64,000 nt of DNA from positions 20,181,442 through 20,245,441 of the forward strand of contig OY987232.1 in the NCBI GenBank assembly GCA_963920705.1, read 5' to 3'. This document shows positions 1 to 11,089 of the stretch, in pieces. The notes under the pieces are model-generated. The model ran no database searches and had not been told where the DNA came from. It saw only the letters and a program-made list of their open reading frames with translations. The stretch's first letter is position 1. The number at the start of each line of letters is the position of its first letter. Both the position numbers and the translations under genes were made by a program. The DNA comes from Odiellus spinosus. Its lineage: Eukaryota; Arthropoda; Arachnida; Opiliones; Phalangiidae.

Positions 1-87
1 TTACACGAATTTATTGCTGTTTGCAATTCCCACTTTTTACGTGGAGTGATGACGTCATCACTACGCGTTATAAAGACAGCTCGATGG

Positions 88-255
88 CTGAAGTCCCTGG
101 CGCCATCTGCCGCGAAGATTCCTTCCTCCATTTATTTATTTTTTGATTTATTTTTTTGGCGCGGGTAAAAATCATTTACATTTTTTCCGCGGTTATCGAG
201 TACTCGATTGACCATCACTCCACGTTTATCCAGACTGTCCGGATACCTCTTGTTA
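88..255 (+). repeat. Dispersed repeat, copy 1 (inverted partner near 58 kb)
   Basis: About 165 bp that reappears in reverse complement at about 57,993-58,160. Shared blocks include the GGCGCCATCTGCCGCGAAG block, an AT-rich TTTATT tract, GCGCGGGTAA, the palindrome CGAGTACTCG and the TCCAGACTGTCCGGATACC end. No open frame is common to both copies. The family is not recognised; a MITE-like element is possible. Confidence 0.75.
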
Positions 256-299
256 TTTGCTATATTTTATCAATCGGGGTCAGCCGATAGTTTATGAAG

Positions 300-590
300 A
301 ATATCAGAACAAAATATTGAATCTTTATTCAAATATTTTCAGTTTAAAATAATTAGGTTATAATTAATTGGTCAACCAATCGTAAACCAGTTCCTAAATT
401 ATTCATTTTTCTGACCATTTGGGCTAATTTCCAAATTCCCTGACTTTTTCCTGACCTTCAGGGTTAATTTCCTGACATTGCCTTAACCTTTTGACCCAAT
501 TTCCAAATTCCTCGACTATTCCAAGATGTTTTTGGGCTCATTTCCAAATCCCCTGACTTTTCCCTGACCTTTTGGCCCTGTTATTAAGCG
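300..590 (+). repeat. Dispersed repeat with TTCCCTGAC minisatellite tail, copy 1
   Basis: A unique-looking head (TATTTTCAGTT, then TTGGTCAACCAATC) is followed by degenerate units of the form CCTGACCTTTTGGGCCAATTT and CCAAATTCCCTGACTTTT. The same head and tail recur at 9,040-9,450. The tail alone recurs inverted at 43.7-44.1 kb and 59.2-59.5 kb. Long reading frames through it are side effects of the repeat unit. Confidence 0.8.
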
Positions 591-1242
591 CGTGTCGTAC
601 GTACAATGTCAGTTTAAGGGAGCCAATGAGATATTTCTAAAGTTTTGAAGAGGCCACGTTGATAGGTTAGGCTCTAAGTCATAACAGAGAAAAAATAATG
701 GGGCAAATATTTCTTCCATATCCAATTCAATTACGAACTATTGGTAGCGCTCGAATAAAAATTCCTATTTTGATTGGCTGAATAATATGTCAGTTTTGCT
801 TTTATATTTTCAGATTCTGCTCTTTTACAATGCCAATTTCAAGTAAGATATATTTTTAACTATTAATAGTAAACAACTAACTATAATAATCGTACAAGTT
901 GGCCAAGAGTATTTGAGTAACAATTACAATAAGTAGTTTTTAACCCATTATTATTTTAATTATTATTTTAATTTTAATTTATTTCTAGTTTAATATTTGA
1001 TAAGTTAGAAAAGAAGGCGACTTTAAAGGGGATTTAAAACACGTAATGCTCAAATGATAAAAATTTATCATTCTACCTTGACCCCAAACGCGATTTATTT
1101 ATTTCACTGAGGGTTTGGGCCCCAAATTCAAATTCCCTAACTTATTTTGGGTTAATTAATATTTTTTCTGATAATTTTTTAAAAATATCTTGAAAATGTG
1201 GACTTATACGTATGCCTAATTAATAAATAATTTTATTTTTAG

Positions 1243-1341
1243 CTATTAGATAAATCTAAACCAATAATTGAAGATTTTTGGAACGTTTTGCGAATGATGA
1301 GCAAATCAAATGCCGCTTCCACCAATAAAGGGGGAAATTAA
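1243..1341 (+). CDS. Possible terminal exon of an unidentified gene
   Basis: A TTTTTAG acceptor is followed by 32 open codons and a TAA. The reading begins LLDKSKPIIEDFWNVLRMM and ends with a polar AASTNKGGN tail, which looks more like protein than the surrounding AT-rich DNA. A phase-0 partner could be the short exon about 816-844 (ending CAATTTCAA, donor GTAAGAT), which reads SALLQCQFQ. The upstream part would lie beyond the window start. I do not recognise the protein, and this could be a chance open stretch. Confidence 0.28.
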   Translation, partial: LLDKSKPIIEDFWNVLRMMSKSNAASTNKGGN

Positions 1342-1584
1342 AAATGGGTGCTTTAACTAACAAGTTGTATTCGACTCGTAATTAACAATTATACGAAAAT
1401 AAAATTAATTAAAAATTAATATTGAAATATGATTCTCTATCTGAAACATCTGTTTTGCCCTGAAAGGGATGCCCATCCAGCAGATTGATTATACAAGCAA
1501 TAATTAACCCCCAATTATGGTATCTCGAAAGTTACGGCTATTTATGTTTTAATAAAAGGCGAAACACCTTTGCATTATTTTAAA

Positions 1585-1665
1585 TTAATCTGGGGAATGT
1601 CTTCTTTCTAATGGCGCAATCGGTTTATGCCTAGGAGATCGTGGAGAAAAGTTACATCCCTTTTA
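1585..1665 (+). repeat. Short dispersed repeat, copy 1
   Basis: A block containing GGTTTATGCCTAGGAGATCG and GGAGAAAAGTTAC is repeated in the same orientation at 55,325-55,410 with only a few substitutions. It has no coding potential. Confidence 0.7.
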
Positions 1666-1669
1666 ATAT

Positions 1670-2779
1670 TGTTAACTTGTCTAACTAAGAAAATAGTAGT
1701 TGATAGTAACCAACTTACAAAAATAGTAACCCTTAGTGGTAACCAACGTACAAAAATATTAACCCTTAGTAACCTTTTTCAAAAATAGTATTAAATAAAT
1801 TTTTCCCCATAATGACTAGGCTAGCAACAATTAATAAAACCCTAAAATACTATCGAAAATATATAAAATAAACTGTCGCTTACCGAAATCGTAGAGTTTC
1901 TGTAGAGATTAATCCGAAGGGTTACACTTTACACACTTATTTGGTTCCATACGAATTCCCATTATCCAAAAAACATTACGCTGAGAGTTCGTTAGGCTTA
2001 GCGAAATCCAAATTGCGATACAGTACCAGGGCGATGAAATGAACACTTTCTTCTAAATTTTGATTCCAGATGATTCTCGTAAAACATTTTCCTCCTTACG
2101 CGTAAAACTTATTCTTCCACACTCGTAAAACACTCTCTTCTTTCAATTTCTTCGCACCGAATTTTGTTAAACGCGATACTGTTTCGTGCCAAACTACGGA
2201 GAATATCATTTACAACTTTCCAGAAAGTTCCTAGCTTCGTTAGGGTTAGCGAAAGCGCGGCATTTATATAAGGGGAACGCTTCGCGGAAAGTTTTGCAAA
2301 GGCTTACTCTTCGCGCTTCATTTAAACGCTCGAAATACTCATCTCTAGGCGATGTTTTGACGATTATTCTTGAAATAGTCTTGAAACTATATTCTTAACT
2401 TTATAATTTACTAATTGGTTTCGATATTACGTAAAATTAAAGCAAATACTATGAATAAAAAGGTTGGTTAAGTAGCTAAAAATTCGAACCTCGTTGACGG
2501 TTGAGAAGTCTACAAAGACTATAGCAAAACGGACGAGGTACCTAATTAATTTAAAGACTGCTTATTTCCATTCCTTCCGGAAAATAATATTCACTTCCGT
2601 TATTTTTCCTCGAGGCTGCAAAAACTCTTATGTACAGCCCGAAATCAAGCTAAATCTATTTAATATCGTCCGCTAAAGCTTCTGCTACAATGTTTTTTAG
2701 TTTTATATTCGTAGGACAGCTTAATTTGTGCCAATTTTAAAACTAATCTTCTTTAATAAATAAATTAAATAAATATAAA
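1670..2779. other. AT-rich stretch without recognised genes
   Basis: It contains short direct repeats around 1,690-1,790 (units like AACCAACTTACAAAAATAGT) and two occurrences of the GTTAGGCTTAGCGAAA-type word around 1,990 and 2,240. Short open frames at 2,186-2,398 and 2,494-2,676 show no recognisable protein. The promoter and 5' UTR of the caspase should lie in its 3' part. Confidence 0.5.
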
Positions 2780-4441
2780 ATGAATGAGAGTGATAGAAAA
2801 ACAATAATTTCTAACACGAGAGCGTTAATTAATTTAATAGAGTTTCGCGAGATAGATAATCTATTATTTGAAAGAGGAGTCTTTACGAAAATCATCTTGG
2901 ATGATATCAGGGTTGGTCATTTCAGTCTCAAACTCTTATTTGATTCCTTTCTAAGCCCGCAATCTCGAATATTAATAAAAATAATCTTTACCCTACTTTA
3001 GAGCGAACAATCGAACGCGGATCGAGTGATCAGACTCTTAGAAGAGTTACCGAAACGCGGACCTCACGCCTTTGAAAAATTCGTTAAAATATTGACTGAA
3101 ACTGGTAATTTAAGAGCCGTACGACTACTTAAACCAGATGACATCAGGGTGGCCGTGGCTATGGACACGAATGCCACCCAAAATGGCGTAAGAGTGGATC
3201 AAAATGATACCAACGTCATTGCAGTCCCTCATACTGGTATTTTTAACTAAATTATTCCCTAAAATTGTTACGATCATATTCTAGAGGTAAGATTTTATAT
3301 TTTCAAAGGTCACACTGTTCCCGAAGGAGATGCGCCAAAATTAGAACATATTCAGACAAATGGACCTTATTTTTTTGGTGAAAAAGTAAGTTTAAATGTT
3401 TTTCAGATTAATATTAGCGAGACTTGTTTAGTTCAAGATCATTTAATAATTTTACTAAGAATGTTGAGTGGTCTTTAAATATGTTTTAGATCTATTTGAT
3501 GAATCGTCGTGTCCGTGGAATTTGTCTGATTATCAATAACGTTAAATTTGACATTCCGAGCTATCCCGAAAGACACGGATCGGACAGCGACGCTAAAGGT
3601 TTGGATCAAATTTTTCAAGAACTTCACTTCAAGGTAACATTGCGCGACAATCAAAGTAGTCAGGTAAGAAATTGTTCTCTTAAAATTGTAGTTTTGACTT
3701 TAAAATTGCGATTAAATTGTAGCAAATGAGGGAGCTGCTTAGAAAAGTGGCTGAAAAGGATCACGGTAATTATAACGCTCTGGTCATAATCCTACTTTCG
3801 CACGGAGAACCCGAAGGAGTCGTTGGCACTGATGGAATATGCGTTTCAGTTGAAGAAATGTGTACAATGTTCGACAATGAAAACTGCCCCACGTTGGTTC
3901 ATAAACCAAAAATGTTTTTTATTCAAGCTTGCCGAGGAAGTAAGTACGATCAATTTGACTAAAACTCTTAATCAAAGTTGTCCAAAAGGTCGTAGGAGAG
4001 TTCAAGAACCTTCCTCGAATATTTAAAATTTGTCAGATAGGTTAAAATATTTTAATTTCAGAGTTATTTGACGGAGTAACTGTCGAAAGAACGGTGAGTG
4101 ACGCGAGAATCTCGAACCCCGGACAAAGCCGGGCCGAAACCCCCGCGAGAATCTTCCCAGAGAGAGTCGCCACGATGACTGACTTTTACTTGTCTTATTC
4201 TACCATCAATCGCTACGTATCAAACCGTAACGAAGTATTGGGAACTTGGTACGGACGATCTCTCATCGAGGTTTTGCTGAAATACGCTCACACGGAGAAA
4301 CTTAAGGACATCCTGACGTTGCTAGATAACAAAGTTCAAACGGGTTTCCAATCTGACGACGGCGGCAAGCAGGCCACCGAAAGCAGGGGTTTAGGTTGGA
4401 AGAAATCCTTATATTTTAATCCCGGTCATTTCGTCGATTGA
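2780..4441 (+). CDS. CARD-containing initiator-type caspase (caspase-2-like)
   Basis: Cysteine protease of the apoptotic pathway, expected to be cytosolic or nuclear and to cleave after Asp. Six exons join in frame (2780-2911, 3002-3236, 3309-3385, 3490-3663, 3723-3939, 4062-4441) to give 404 aa. Residues ~1-95 form a CARD (LLFERGVFTKIILDDIR, then LLEELPKRGPHAFEKF). The large subunit has the catalytic His in LLSHGEPEG (His233) and the catalytic Cys in QACRG (Cys276). The small subunit has DFYLSYSTINRYVSNRN, with the pocket Arg. CARD plus QACRG resembles caspase-2 and CED-3 rather than executioners. The intersubunit linker (~289-320) is Asp-poor, its clearest candidate cleavage site being VSD. 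The family normally has SWRN or SYRN where this protein has SNRN. The start is the first ATG of the open CARD frame. The exon 2/3 join is the least certain, since a nearby TAG acceptor also exists. Confidence 0.93.
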
Positions 4442-5580
4442 TCTCGCTTAATTCCCGTAAAAGAAATTAATCCTGCCATAAAATAACTCTTCAATTTCTC
4501 GAAACCAAGGCTTAACTTATTATAAAAGAACTTCATTTTAAACTTTAAAAAGGCTTAAAGGTTTTTTTAAGTAAATTTAAGCCTTGGTCTCGAGAAAATG
4601 ATAGATTGGAAACTTGACAAGGCTTAACTGATTTAAAACTACGATTTCTGAGCGGTAAAAATCATTTGTTCCGTATTTTTAAGCTCCCTAAGCCTCGCGC
4701 ATCAAGAAATGGATAGATTATTCACAATGCCAAGGTTTAGCCAAATGAAAAACAATTTTTTAATTAATGCGAATTAAACTGTTTCGCAAATGTGCCAAGA
4801 CTGAAAAACCACGATTTTTGAGTGGAAGAAACATTTGCTCTGGGCTTAACTAATTATAAACGCGTAATTTTGAGCAGACGAACAATTTTAAGTTCGCTAA
4901 GCCATGGTTTTTTGGGAATAATACGGATTAAACTGCTTTGCAAACTTGCGAAAGACCAAAATGAAATTAAGAATAGGCCAAGTGCTTAACTGACTGAAAA
5001 AAAACCAGTGATAAGGGGACAAAATTTGTTAAGCCTTGGTCATTAGAAATAACGATTATACTTAAAATTGAATGTTATTTTTGTATATCTCATTTTTTTA
5101 AATCATCGCGATTGTTTTTAAGACTAATTAATCATTAATTGTTATCAAAACATTTAAATATTTTATTTTTAAATATTTAAAACGTGAAATATGAAGATTA
5201 GGTAAAAAAAGTTAAAAGTATTTTGTGAACTTTAAATTAAATTTTAATTGTTTTCCAATGAAGGAAGTTTTATTGTTATTAGAGAACGCAGCCAGAAGTG
5301 CCCTTGAAATTTGTTAATTATACGGATAAGCTCAATTTTGGAGAGAAATTGCGACAAGTTCCATCAAATATTTTAAATTTTTATGAAAATAAAGTTTGAA
5401 ATAACTTTTAATGCTCCTCAATTATTTGATATTTTCGAACCTTTAACTTTGAACTTTGACATACTGGACGTCAAAACTAGGGGGAATAAGGGTCAAGGGT
5501 CAAGGGGAGTGAAATTCCAGGCATCTGCTAGAATTACAATCACTAAACTTTATTCGACTATTCATTTAAAAAATTCTATA
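4442..5580. other. Non-coding stretch rich in the word AAGGCTTAA / TTAAGCCTTGG
   Basis: Between 4,500 and 5,045 the word CAAGGCTTAACT or its complement TAAGCCTTGG occurs repeatedly in both orientations, interleaved with GGAAACATTTG-like stretches. No exon was identified; an open frame at 5,383-5,601 lacks protein-like composition. Confidence 0.5.
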
Positions 5581-5767
5581 AAAGCGTTTAATTTTGATTA
5601 AATTTAATGATGATTAGGTTTAAATTGTAGGTTAAGTTCTCCTCTGTCTCGTCGTGCGCTTAGATTAATCAAGAATTTAGACCATTTTCATTATTTAACT
5701 TAGTTTATCCTTTACGTGTTTTTTAATTCTGATATTTTTGACAATTTTAAATCAGCTTTAAATCGAC

Positions 5768-6062
5768 TTAATGTTGATTAATTTTTATAATTAGTAGGTT
5801 TAAATTGTAGTATAAAATCTAGTCTGTGTCGTCGTGTGTCAAAACTCCCTCTAAATTTGACCAATTTTGGTCTAATTTAATTTTTGAACACGACTGAACT
5901 TATTTATATCTTCTCCATCATAGTATCTAATGAGGTTGGAGCCGTGTTCAAAAATTTAAAATAGACCAATATAGGTGAAATTTACGGGGAATGTTAAAAC
6001 ACGGCGAGACAGAAGAGATCTTAAATTACAATTTAAACCTAATTATCATTAAAATTAATCAA
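5768..6062. mobile_element. Foldback (long-TIR) element, copy A
   Basis: Two arms of about 120-140 bp are inverted copies of each other around a ~40-bp centre (TATCTTCTCCATCATAGTAT). The left arm carries TTTAAATTGTAG, GTGTCGTCGTGTGT and ATTTTGGTCTAATTTAATTT; the right arm carries their complements, ending ACAATTTAAACCTAAT. Partial forward copies flank it (5,583-5,700 and 6,126-6,300). No transposase is present. A transcript would fold into a long hairpin. Confidence 0.75.
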
Positions 6063-6329
6063 AATTAAATGCCTTTATAGTTAATTGAAAAAGTGGTATC
6101 TTCTCCATAATGTATAATGTATAATGTCATTTTTAATTAGCTATAAAATCGTTTAATTTTGATTAAATTTAATGATGATTAGTTTTAAATTGTAGTTTAA
6201 GATCTCCCCTGTCTCGACGTGTGCTTAGATTTCTCAAGAATTTAGTCCATTTTGATTATTTCACATAGTTTAACCAATGATTCTTAATTCAGATATTTTT
6301 GTCAATTTTAAATCAGTTTTAAATCGACT

Positions 6330-6622
6330 TAATTTTGATTAATTTTTATAATGACTATGTTTAAATTGTAGCTTAAGATCTCGTCTGTGTCGTCGTGTGT
6401 TAAAATTCCCCATAAATTTGGCCTATTTTGGTCTAATTTAATTTTTGAACACGACTGAACTTATTTATATCTTCTCCATCATAATATCTAATGAGTTTGG
6501 AGTCATGTTTAAAAATTAAAATAGACCAAAATAGGTCAAATTTTGGGGCAATGTTAAAGCATGACGAGACAAAAGAGATCTTAAACTACAATTTAAACCT
6601 CATAATTATAAAAATTAACCTA
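6330..6622. mobile_element. Foldback (long-TIR) element, copy B
   Basis: Same architecture and loop as the copy at 5,768: left arm TTTAAATTGTAGCTTAAGAT, central TATCTTCTCCATCATAATAT, right arm ending ACTACAATTTAAACCT. The two arms pair with few mismatches over more than 100 bp. Confidence 0.75.
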
Positions 6623-6744
6623 TATTAAGTCGATTTAAAGCTAATTTAAAATTGACTAAACATCTGAATTCAGAAATGTACCTGATAAACTATGTTAAAT
6701 AATCAAATATTTTGGTCAATTTTAAATCAGTTTTAAATCTACTT

Positions 6745-7020
6745 AATGTTGATTAATTTTTATAATGATTACGTCTAAATTGTAGCTTAAGATCTCTTCT
6801 GTCTCGTCGTGCGTTAACATTCCCCGTAAATTTGACCTATTTTGGTCTATTTTAATTTTTCAACCTGACCCCAAACACAATGACAGAGAAGATGCAAGTT
6901 TTGTCGCGTTCAAAAAAAAAAAAAATGAAACTAGACCAAATAGGCCAAATTTATGGGGAATGTTAAGCCACGACAAGGCAGATGAGATCTTAAACTTCAA
7001 TTTAAACATAATCATTATGT
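6745..7020. mobile_element. Foldback (long-TIR) element, copy C with diverged loop
   Basis: The left arm begins TAAATTGTAGCTTAAGATCT; the right arm ends CTTCAATTTAAACATAATCA. The loop differs from the other copies and includes CAAACACAATGACAGAGAAG and an A-run, suggesting replacement of the centre. Related arms also occur at 36.55-36.86 kb inside an ERCC6L intron. Confidence 0.65.
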
Positions 7021-7739
7021 TCGAAAACTTTAACAAATTAAAACTAACGGGTTTAAGTCAAAACTTTACTTTAATTATTACACCACGTATTTCGGCCTAA
7101 TTTGTCTACCGGGAGAATAAAATTAAGCGTTATATTATAATTTGCGACCCGTATTTCGTGATAAATATTTCAGATAACTCGTTCCACAACGTAAAATTGC
7201 ATCTGATGGAATAAAATGAAGCGAATAAAACTCTGACAAAGGCTTAGCGAGTAACAAGTTTCGCGAATTGAGTCCTAGATGGCGTTGTCTCTTAAAATAA
7301 TGCTTTCATTTCAATTTCCTAATTCGAACAACTAAATACGAAGTGCTCAAAGAGATAGGGGCTAAAAATGACTCCAGATGACGACAATAAGCTTAAATAC
7401 GGTGCCTAATTCTATGTTTTTATCATTACCAGTATCCCGATTAAAAAAACAATGCTAGTTTTCAAAGAGATAAGAGAATAGTGGATGAGGCTTAGCTTAT
7501 TTAATTTAGTTTACCTTTAAGGGTAACGTATCCGTTACTTTAATCGGCACTAGCTTGCTATCCTCCTCCTCCGATGACCTAATCTCGCTTCTCTCCTCGC
7601 GTAACCACGGGAAATTCTAAATAATATAGAGGAAAATTAACCTACTTGGAGCGCAAATAAAACCCAAAGTTGCTAAGCCTAACGATAAAAGATTATCTCC
7701 CTTCATATGACAGTAAAATGATAAATGCTTTAAAATACA

Positions 7740-8155
7740 TTAAAATTGCTTAAATTAGATTAAAATAAGCTAAAATTTGACTAAAATAAGCTTAAATTAG
7801 ATTAACAGCTTAAATTAGATTAAAAAAAGCTTAAAAAAGATTAAAAGAAGCTTAAAGTAGATTAAAATAAGCTAAAATTAGATAAAAATAAGCTAAAATT
7901 AGATAAAAATAAGCTTAAATTAGATAAAAATAGCTTAAATTAGCTTTAATTAGATTAAAATAAGCTAAAATTAGACAAAAATAGCTTAAATTAGCTTTAA
8001 TTAGATTAAAATAAGCTTAAATTAGATAAAAATAGCTTAAATTAGCTTTAATTAGATTAAAATAAGCTTAAATTAGATAAAAATAGCTTAAATTAGCTTT
8101 AATTAGATTAAAATAGCTAAACTTAGATTAGGATAAGCTTAAATTAGATTAAAAT
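7740..8155. repeat. AAATTAGATTAAAATAAGCTT minisatellite
   Basis: Tandem units of about 21 bp (AAAATAAGCTTAAATTAGAT) grade into a ~50-bp higher-order unit combining TAGATAAAAATAGCTTAAAT and TAGCTTTAATTAGATTAAAA, present about four times between 7,920 and 8,130. It lies just past the 3' end of MAD2L2. Confidence 0.85.
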
Positions 8156-8172
8156 CCTAGTTAAGCCTATTT

Positions 8173-10737
8173 TCACAGTAAGTTAAAAATGGATTTCTAT
8201 CTTAAAATTCATTTTCTTTTGGATTAGGTGAATTGAAATGGTACGAATCGTAGAAAAATAAATTACTATCAGAGTCCCCTTTTAAAAAAATGTGTTCTTA
8301 CCAGATCATCGGGGTCTGAGCTCGTAACGAGCCTTTCATAAACTCCTTTTACGGCGTAAACTTGAATCGTGAACCTCGCGTCTAAGAAATTAAGGGCAAT
8401 TAGCGTACTTCGAATACAAGATGAAGGAGAAAATAAATTACTTTGCGGAATGTTCATTAACATTGACTGCAGCGTTTTGATTTTAAGTAAAATTTCGCGA
8501 AATGACATTTCTAAATCACTCGAAATTCCAAATTCGCTGCAAATTTATATCATCATTAATTGAAATGATTCAATTTAGTTTAGATTCCGCGAAACAACGG
8601 TAAAGAGATTTTAACTTTCCTCAAAATCTTGATTTCGCGAGAAAATAATCAAAAGTTTCTACGTACTTTAAAAAATCATTTTCCATTTCGTCGATATTGA
8701 AGAAAAACTGCTCCAATTGTTTTCCATCCTCGTTAATTATCGTAAAGGAAACTTTTTTTACTTCTTTCTTGAGTAAAAGTTTTCGTATCGATTTGACAAC
8801 CTCGCTAACGTACTCGCTAACCAACGGGTGGAAACAAATCTAAACAAAGGGGAGACAAATATCAAAGTTGCGTCTAAAAAAAAGGAAGACTTGACCATTT
8901 TTTTAACGAAATTATAGCTTAAAGGTCACCATTTCCAATTAATTTCCCTGACCAATTTTAATATTTCTTTCACAAATTTATTCTTGCGAGCTTTTGAGCT
9001 GTTGGCAATTCTCACATTTTATTTGACATAGTTTACTCGGAATATGAGAAACAATTTGAATCTTTAGGCAAATATTTTCAGTTCATAATAATTACCTTAC
9101 AACTGATTGGTTAACCAATCCTAAACAGTTCCTTGACACAGACCAAAGTATTTATTTTCTCTAACCATTTGGGCCAATTTGCAAATTCCTTGACTTTTAC
9201 CTGACCTATTCGAGCAATTTGCAAATTCCTTGAATTTTCCGTGACCTTTTAGGCCAATTTCCAAATTCCTTGACTTTTCCCTGACCTATTCGAGCAATTT
9301 GCAAACTCCCTGACTTTTCCCCGACTTTTTGGGCCACTTTCCAAATTCCCTGACTTTTCCTGGACCCTTGGGGCCAATTTGCAAATTCCCTGACTTTTCC
9401 CTGACCTTTTGGGCCACTTTCCAAATTCCCCGACTTTTCCAGGTTGTGTACGAACCCTGGAAGGGCTCTATGATATTACTGTAAAATTACAGTATATAAT
9501 CAAAAATTTTACAAGGGGTACCCCTTGTAAAAAAAAAAAAAAATAAAAAAAATACACCCCCTGTAAAATACATACACCCCCTGTAATTTGTAAATAATGA
9601 AAATATTCAAACCATTTCACAAATTTAATTATAATTATAATATTAATTAGATTAGTAAGAGGCCTAATTAGCGTAGAAAACAATTAGTGAAATATTTACG
9701 ACATATTTTCAATATTATTTTTGAAATTGATATTAATTTTCATCGATTATAAATTGATTTCTAGAATTTGGTCGCGTTTGAAATTCAGTGAAGGGTAAAA
9801 ATTGGATTAACTAAGAAGACTTAATCCAAAAATAACTAATTCATCTTCATTATCCCTTAAAAACAACGCCATTATCCCAATATGGTGAAGTTTTAACCCC
9901 AGTTAAGATTTAATCATTATACATCGCGTATCGATGACATTTTCAGTTTGTAATTACAAAAACAATTGTTCGCGTTAACTGAGAAGGTTTTAAAAAAATG
10001 TCTTTAGTCCCAATGTCAACTTTTATCGTCCAAAAACGTTACTAGTTTGATTGAAAGTCAATTTTTAGCCTTTGTAAATTGTGAGTCCGCAATATTCGCA
10101 GGTACTACTGGTCGGAGCGTCTCCGATGGACATAAGGAAAGGAACCACCGTAATTAAGCCCAAAAGATGGCCAACACCCAAAAAGATCATTTCGGAGCTA
10201 CGCGTCGCGATAGCCACCAGAATAGAGAGCGGTAACGTAACGGGCGTTAACAGAACGAACCCCAAGTATTTTGCGATTCTTTTATTGGTGGTGTCGTGAT
10301 AATACCAACGGATCCAAAAGTAACACTCGCAAAAATCTTCCATGTTTATAAGACACCCCCGTTTATCAACTATAAATTAATTCGTTAGACTTGATTTAAA
10401 AATAGTAAAACACGCTCTAAAGTAGACTACTTAGAGATATTTCAGTAGGAGAACTCCTTATCTAGTTATTTTCGTAACTGTCTCTACGTTTATCTTAAAA
10501 TATAAGAGTCGTTATCTCTTAACTGATAAAAATCAGAGTACGAGGTTTAAGATATCACGCGATACACGAGTGGCTTACGAACGAGACGAAAGATTCAAAA
10601 TAACGTAAATTTCTTTACCTGAACGGGTATTTTATATTTTCTCTTGCGTTGGAAAGCGGCGCCCGGATATAAGTTACGATAGAAAAGAATATTGTGAAAC
10701 GCAACCTCAAAAAATTCGCTCAAAACATCAGCCAAAC
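8173..10737 (-). CDS. MAD2L2: MAD2L2 / REV7, HORMA-domain adaptor (first exon not found)
   Basis: HORMA adaptor of DNA polymerase zeta (binds REV3) and, in other animals, of shieldin and APC/C regulation; nuclear. Four minus-strand exons join in phase: 10737-10619, 8839-8667, 8536-8302 and a tentative last exon 8196-8173, giving ~183 aa. The first reads LADVLSEFFEVAFHNILFY then FQRKRKYKIPVQ, matching the REV7 N-terminus. The second reads ICFHPLVSEYVSEVV and VKKVSFTIINEDGKQ, matching the CHPELNQYIQ region. The third has SFREILLKIKTLQ and the ARFTIQVYAV strand. The vertebrate protein is 211 aa, so roughly 10-15 N-terminal residues are missing. Their exon must join in phase 1 and probably lies beyond 10,740. 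The 8-codon last exon (KSIFNLL) is short and less secure. The 1.8-kb intron contains a repeat and a nested gene. Confidence 0.88.
9040..9450 (-). repeat. Dispersed TTCCCTGAC repeat, copy 2 (in MAD2L2 intron)
   Basis: Same head and minisatellite tail as at 300-590, with more tail units (CAATTTGCAAATTCCTTGAC, TTTTCCCTGACCTATTCGAG). Its antisense open frame (KGQGKVREF-like repeats) is an artefact of the repeat. Confidence 0.8.
10065..10343 (-). CDS. Small intronless two-helix membrane protein, nested in MAD2L2 intron
   Basis: A complete 92-codon frame from an ATG (MEDFCECYFWIRWYY) to TAA, with an in-frame TAA just upstream of the ATG, so the start is well bounded. It has two hydrophobic segments (about 28-49, YLGFVLLTPVTLPLSILVAI; about 53-73, IFLGVGHLLGLITVVPFLMS). 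The cysteine-rich ends are CEC near the N-terminus and CEYCG near the C-terminus. It lies wholly within the MAD2L2 intron on the same strand. I do not recognise a family. It could be an expressed retrocopy or a lineage-specific gene. The antisense frame 10,081-10,299 is its shadow. Confidence 0.6.
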   Translation of the reverse strand: MEDFCECYFWIRWYYHDTTNKRIAKYLGFVLLTPVTLPLSILVAIATRSSEMIFLGVGHLLGLITVVPFLMSIGDAPTSSTCEYCGLTIYKG

Positions 10738-11054
10738 CTGTCACTAGAAATAACCAAAGAAAGCGGATTAAATTTAACGATTTACATCCAACTTTTACTG
10801 GGAATTAATTAGAAGTAGGTCTATATCAATGAAATTAAAGATTACTAATTTTTACGTATGAAAAACAAAGCCTTGTATACGCGGCATAAATCATAAGCCA
10901 AGGCTTATCGCCATCAGTGTTTTGGTTTAAATTATTATTAACATTAGAAAACGGATATCTCGGTCACTTACTTCCAAATCTTCGAAACAATTTCGCTATT
11001 CATAAACAATAACTACTTATTTCAATATTATTTAATTAACCGAGTCTCTTATGA

Positions 11055-11056
<2 letters not shown>

Positions 11057-11089
<33 letters not shown>

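Noticed and set aside
9206-9424. Minus-strand frame with KGQGKVREF-like repeats
   Set aside because: A translation of the minisatellite unit; the same peptide pattern appears at 43,813-44,019 for the same reason.
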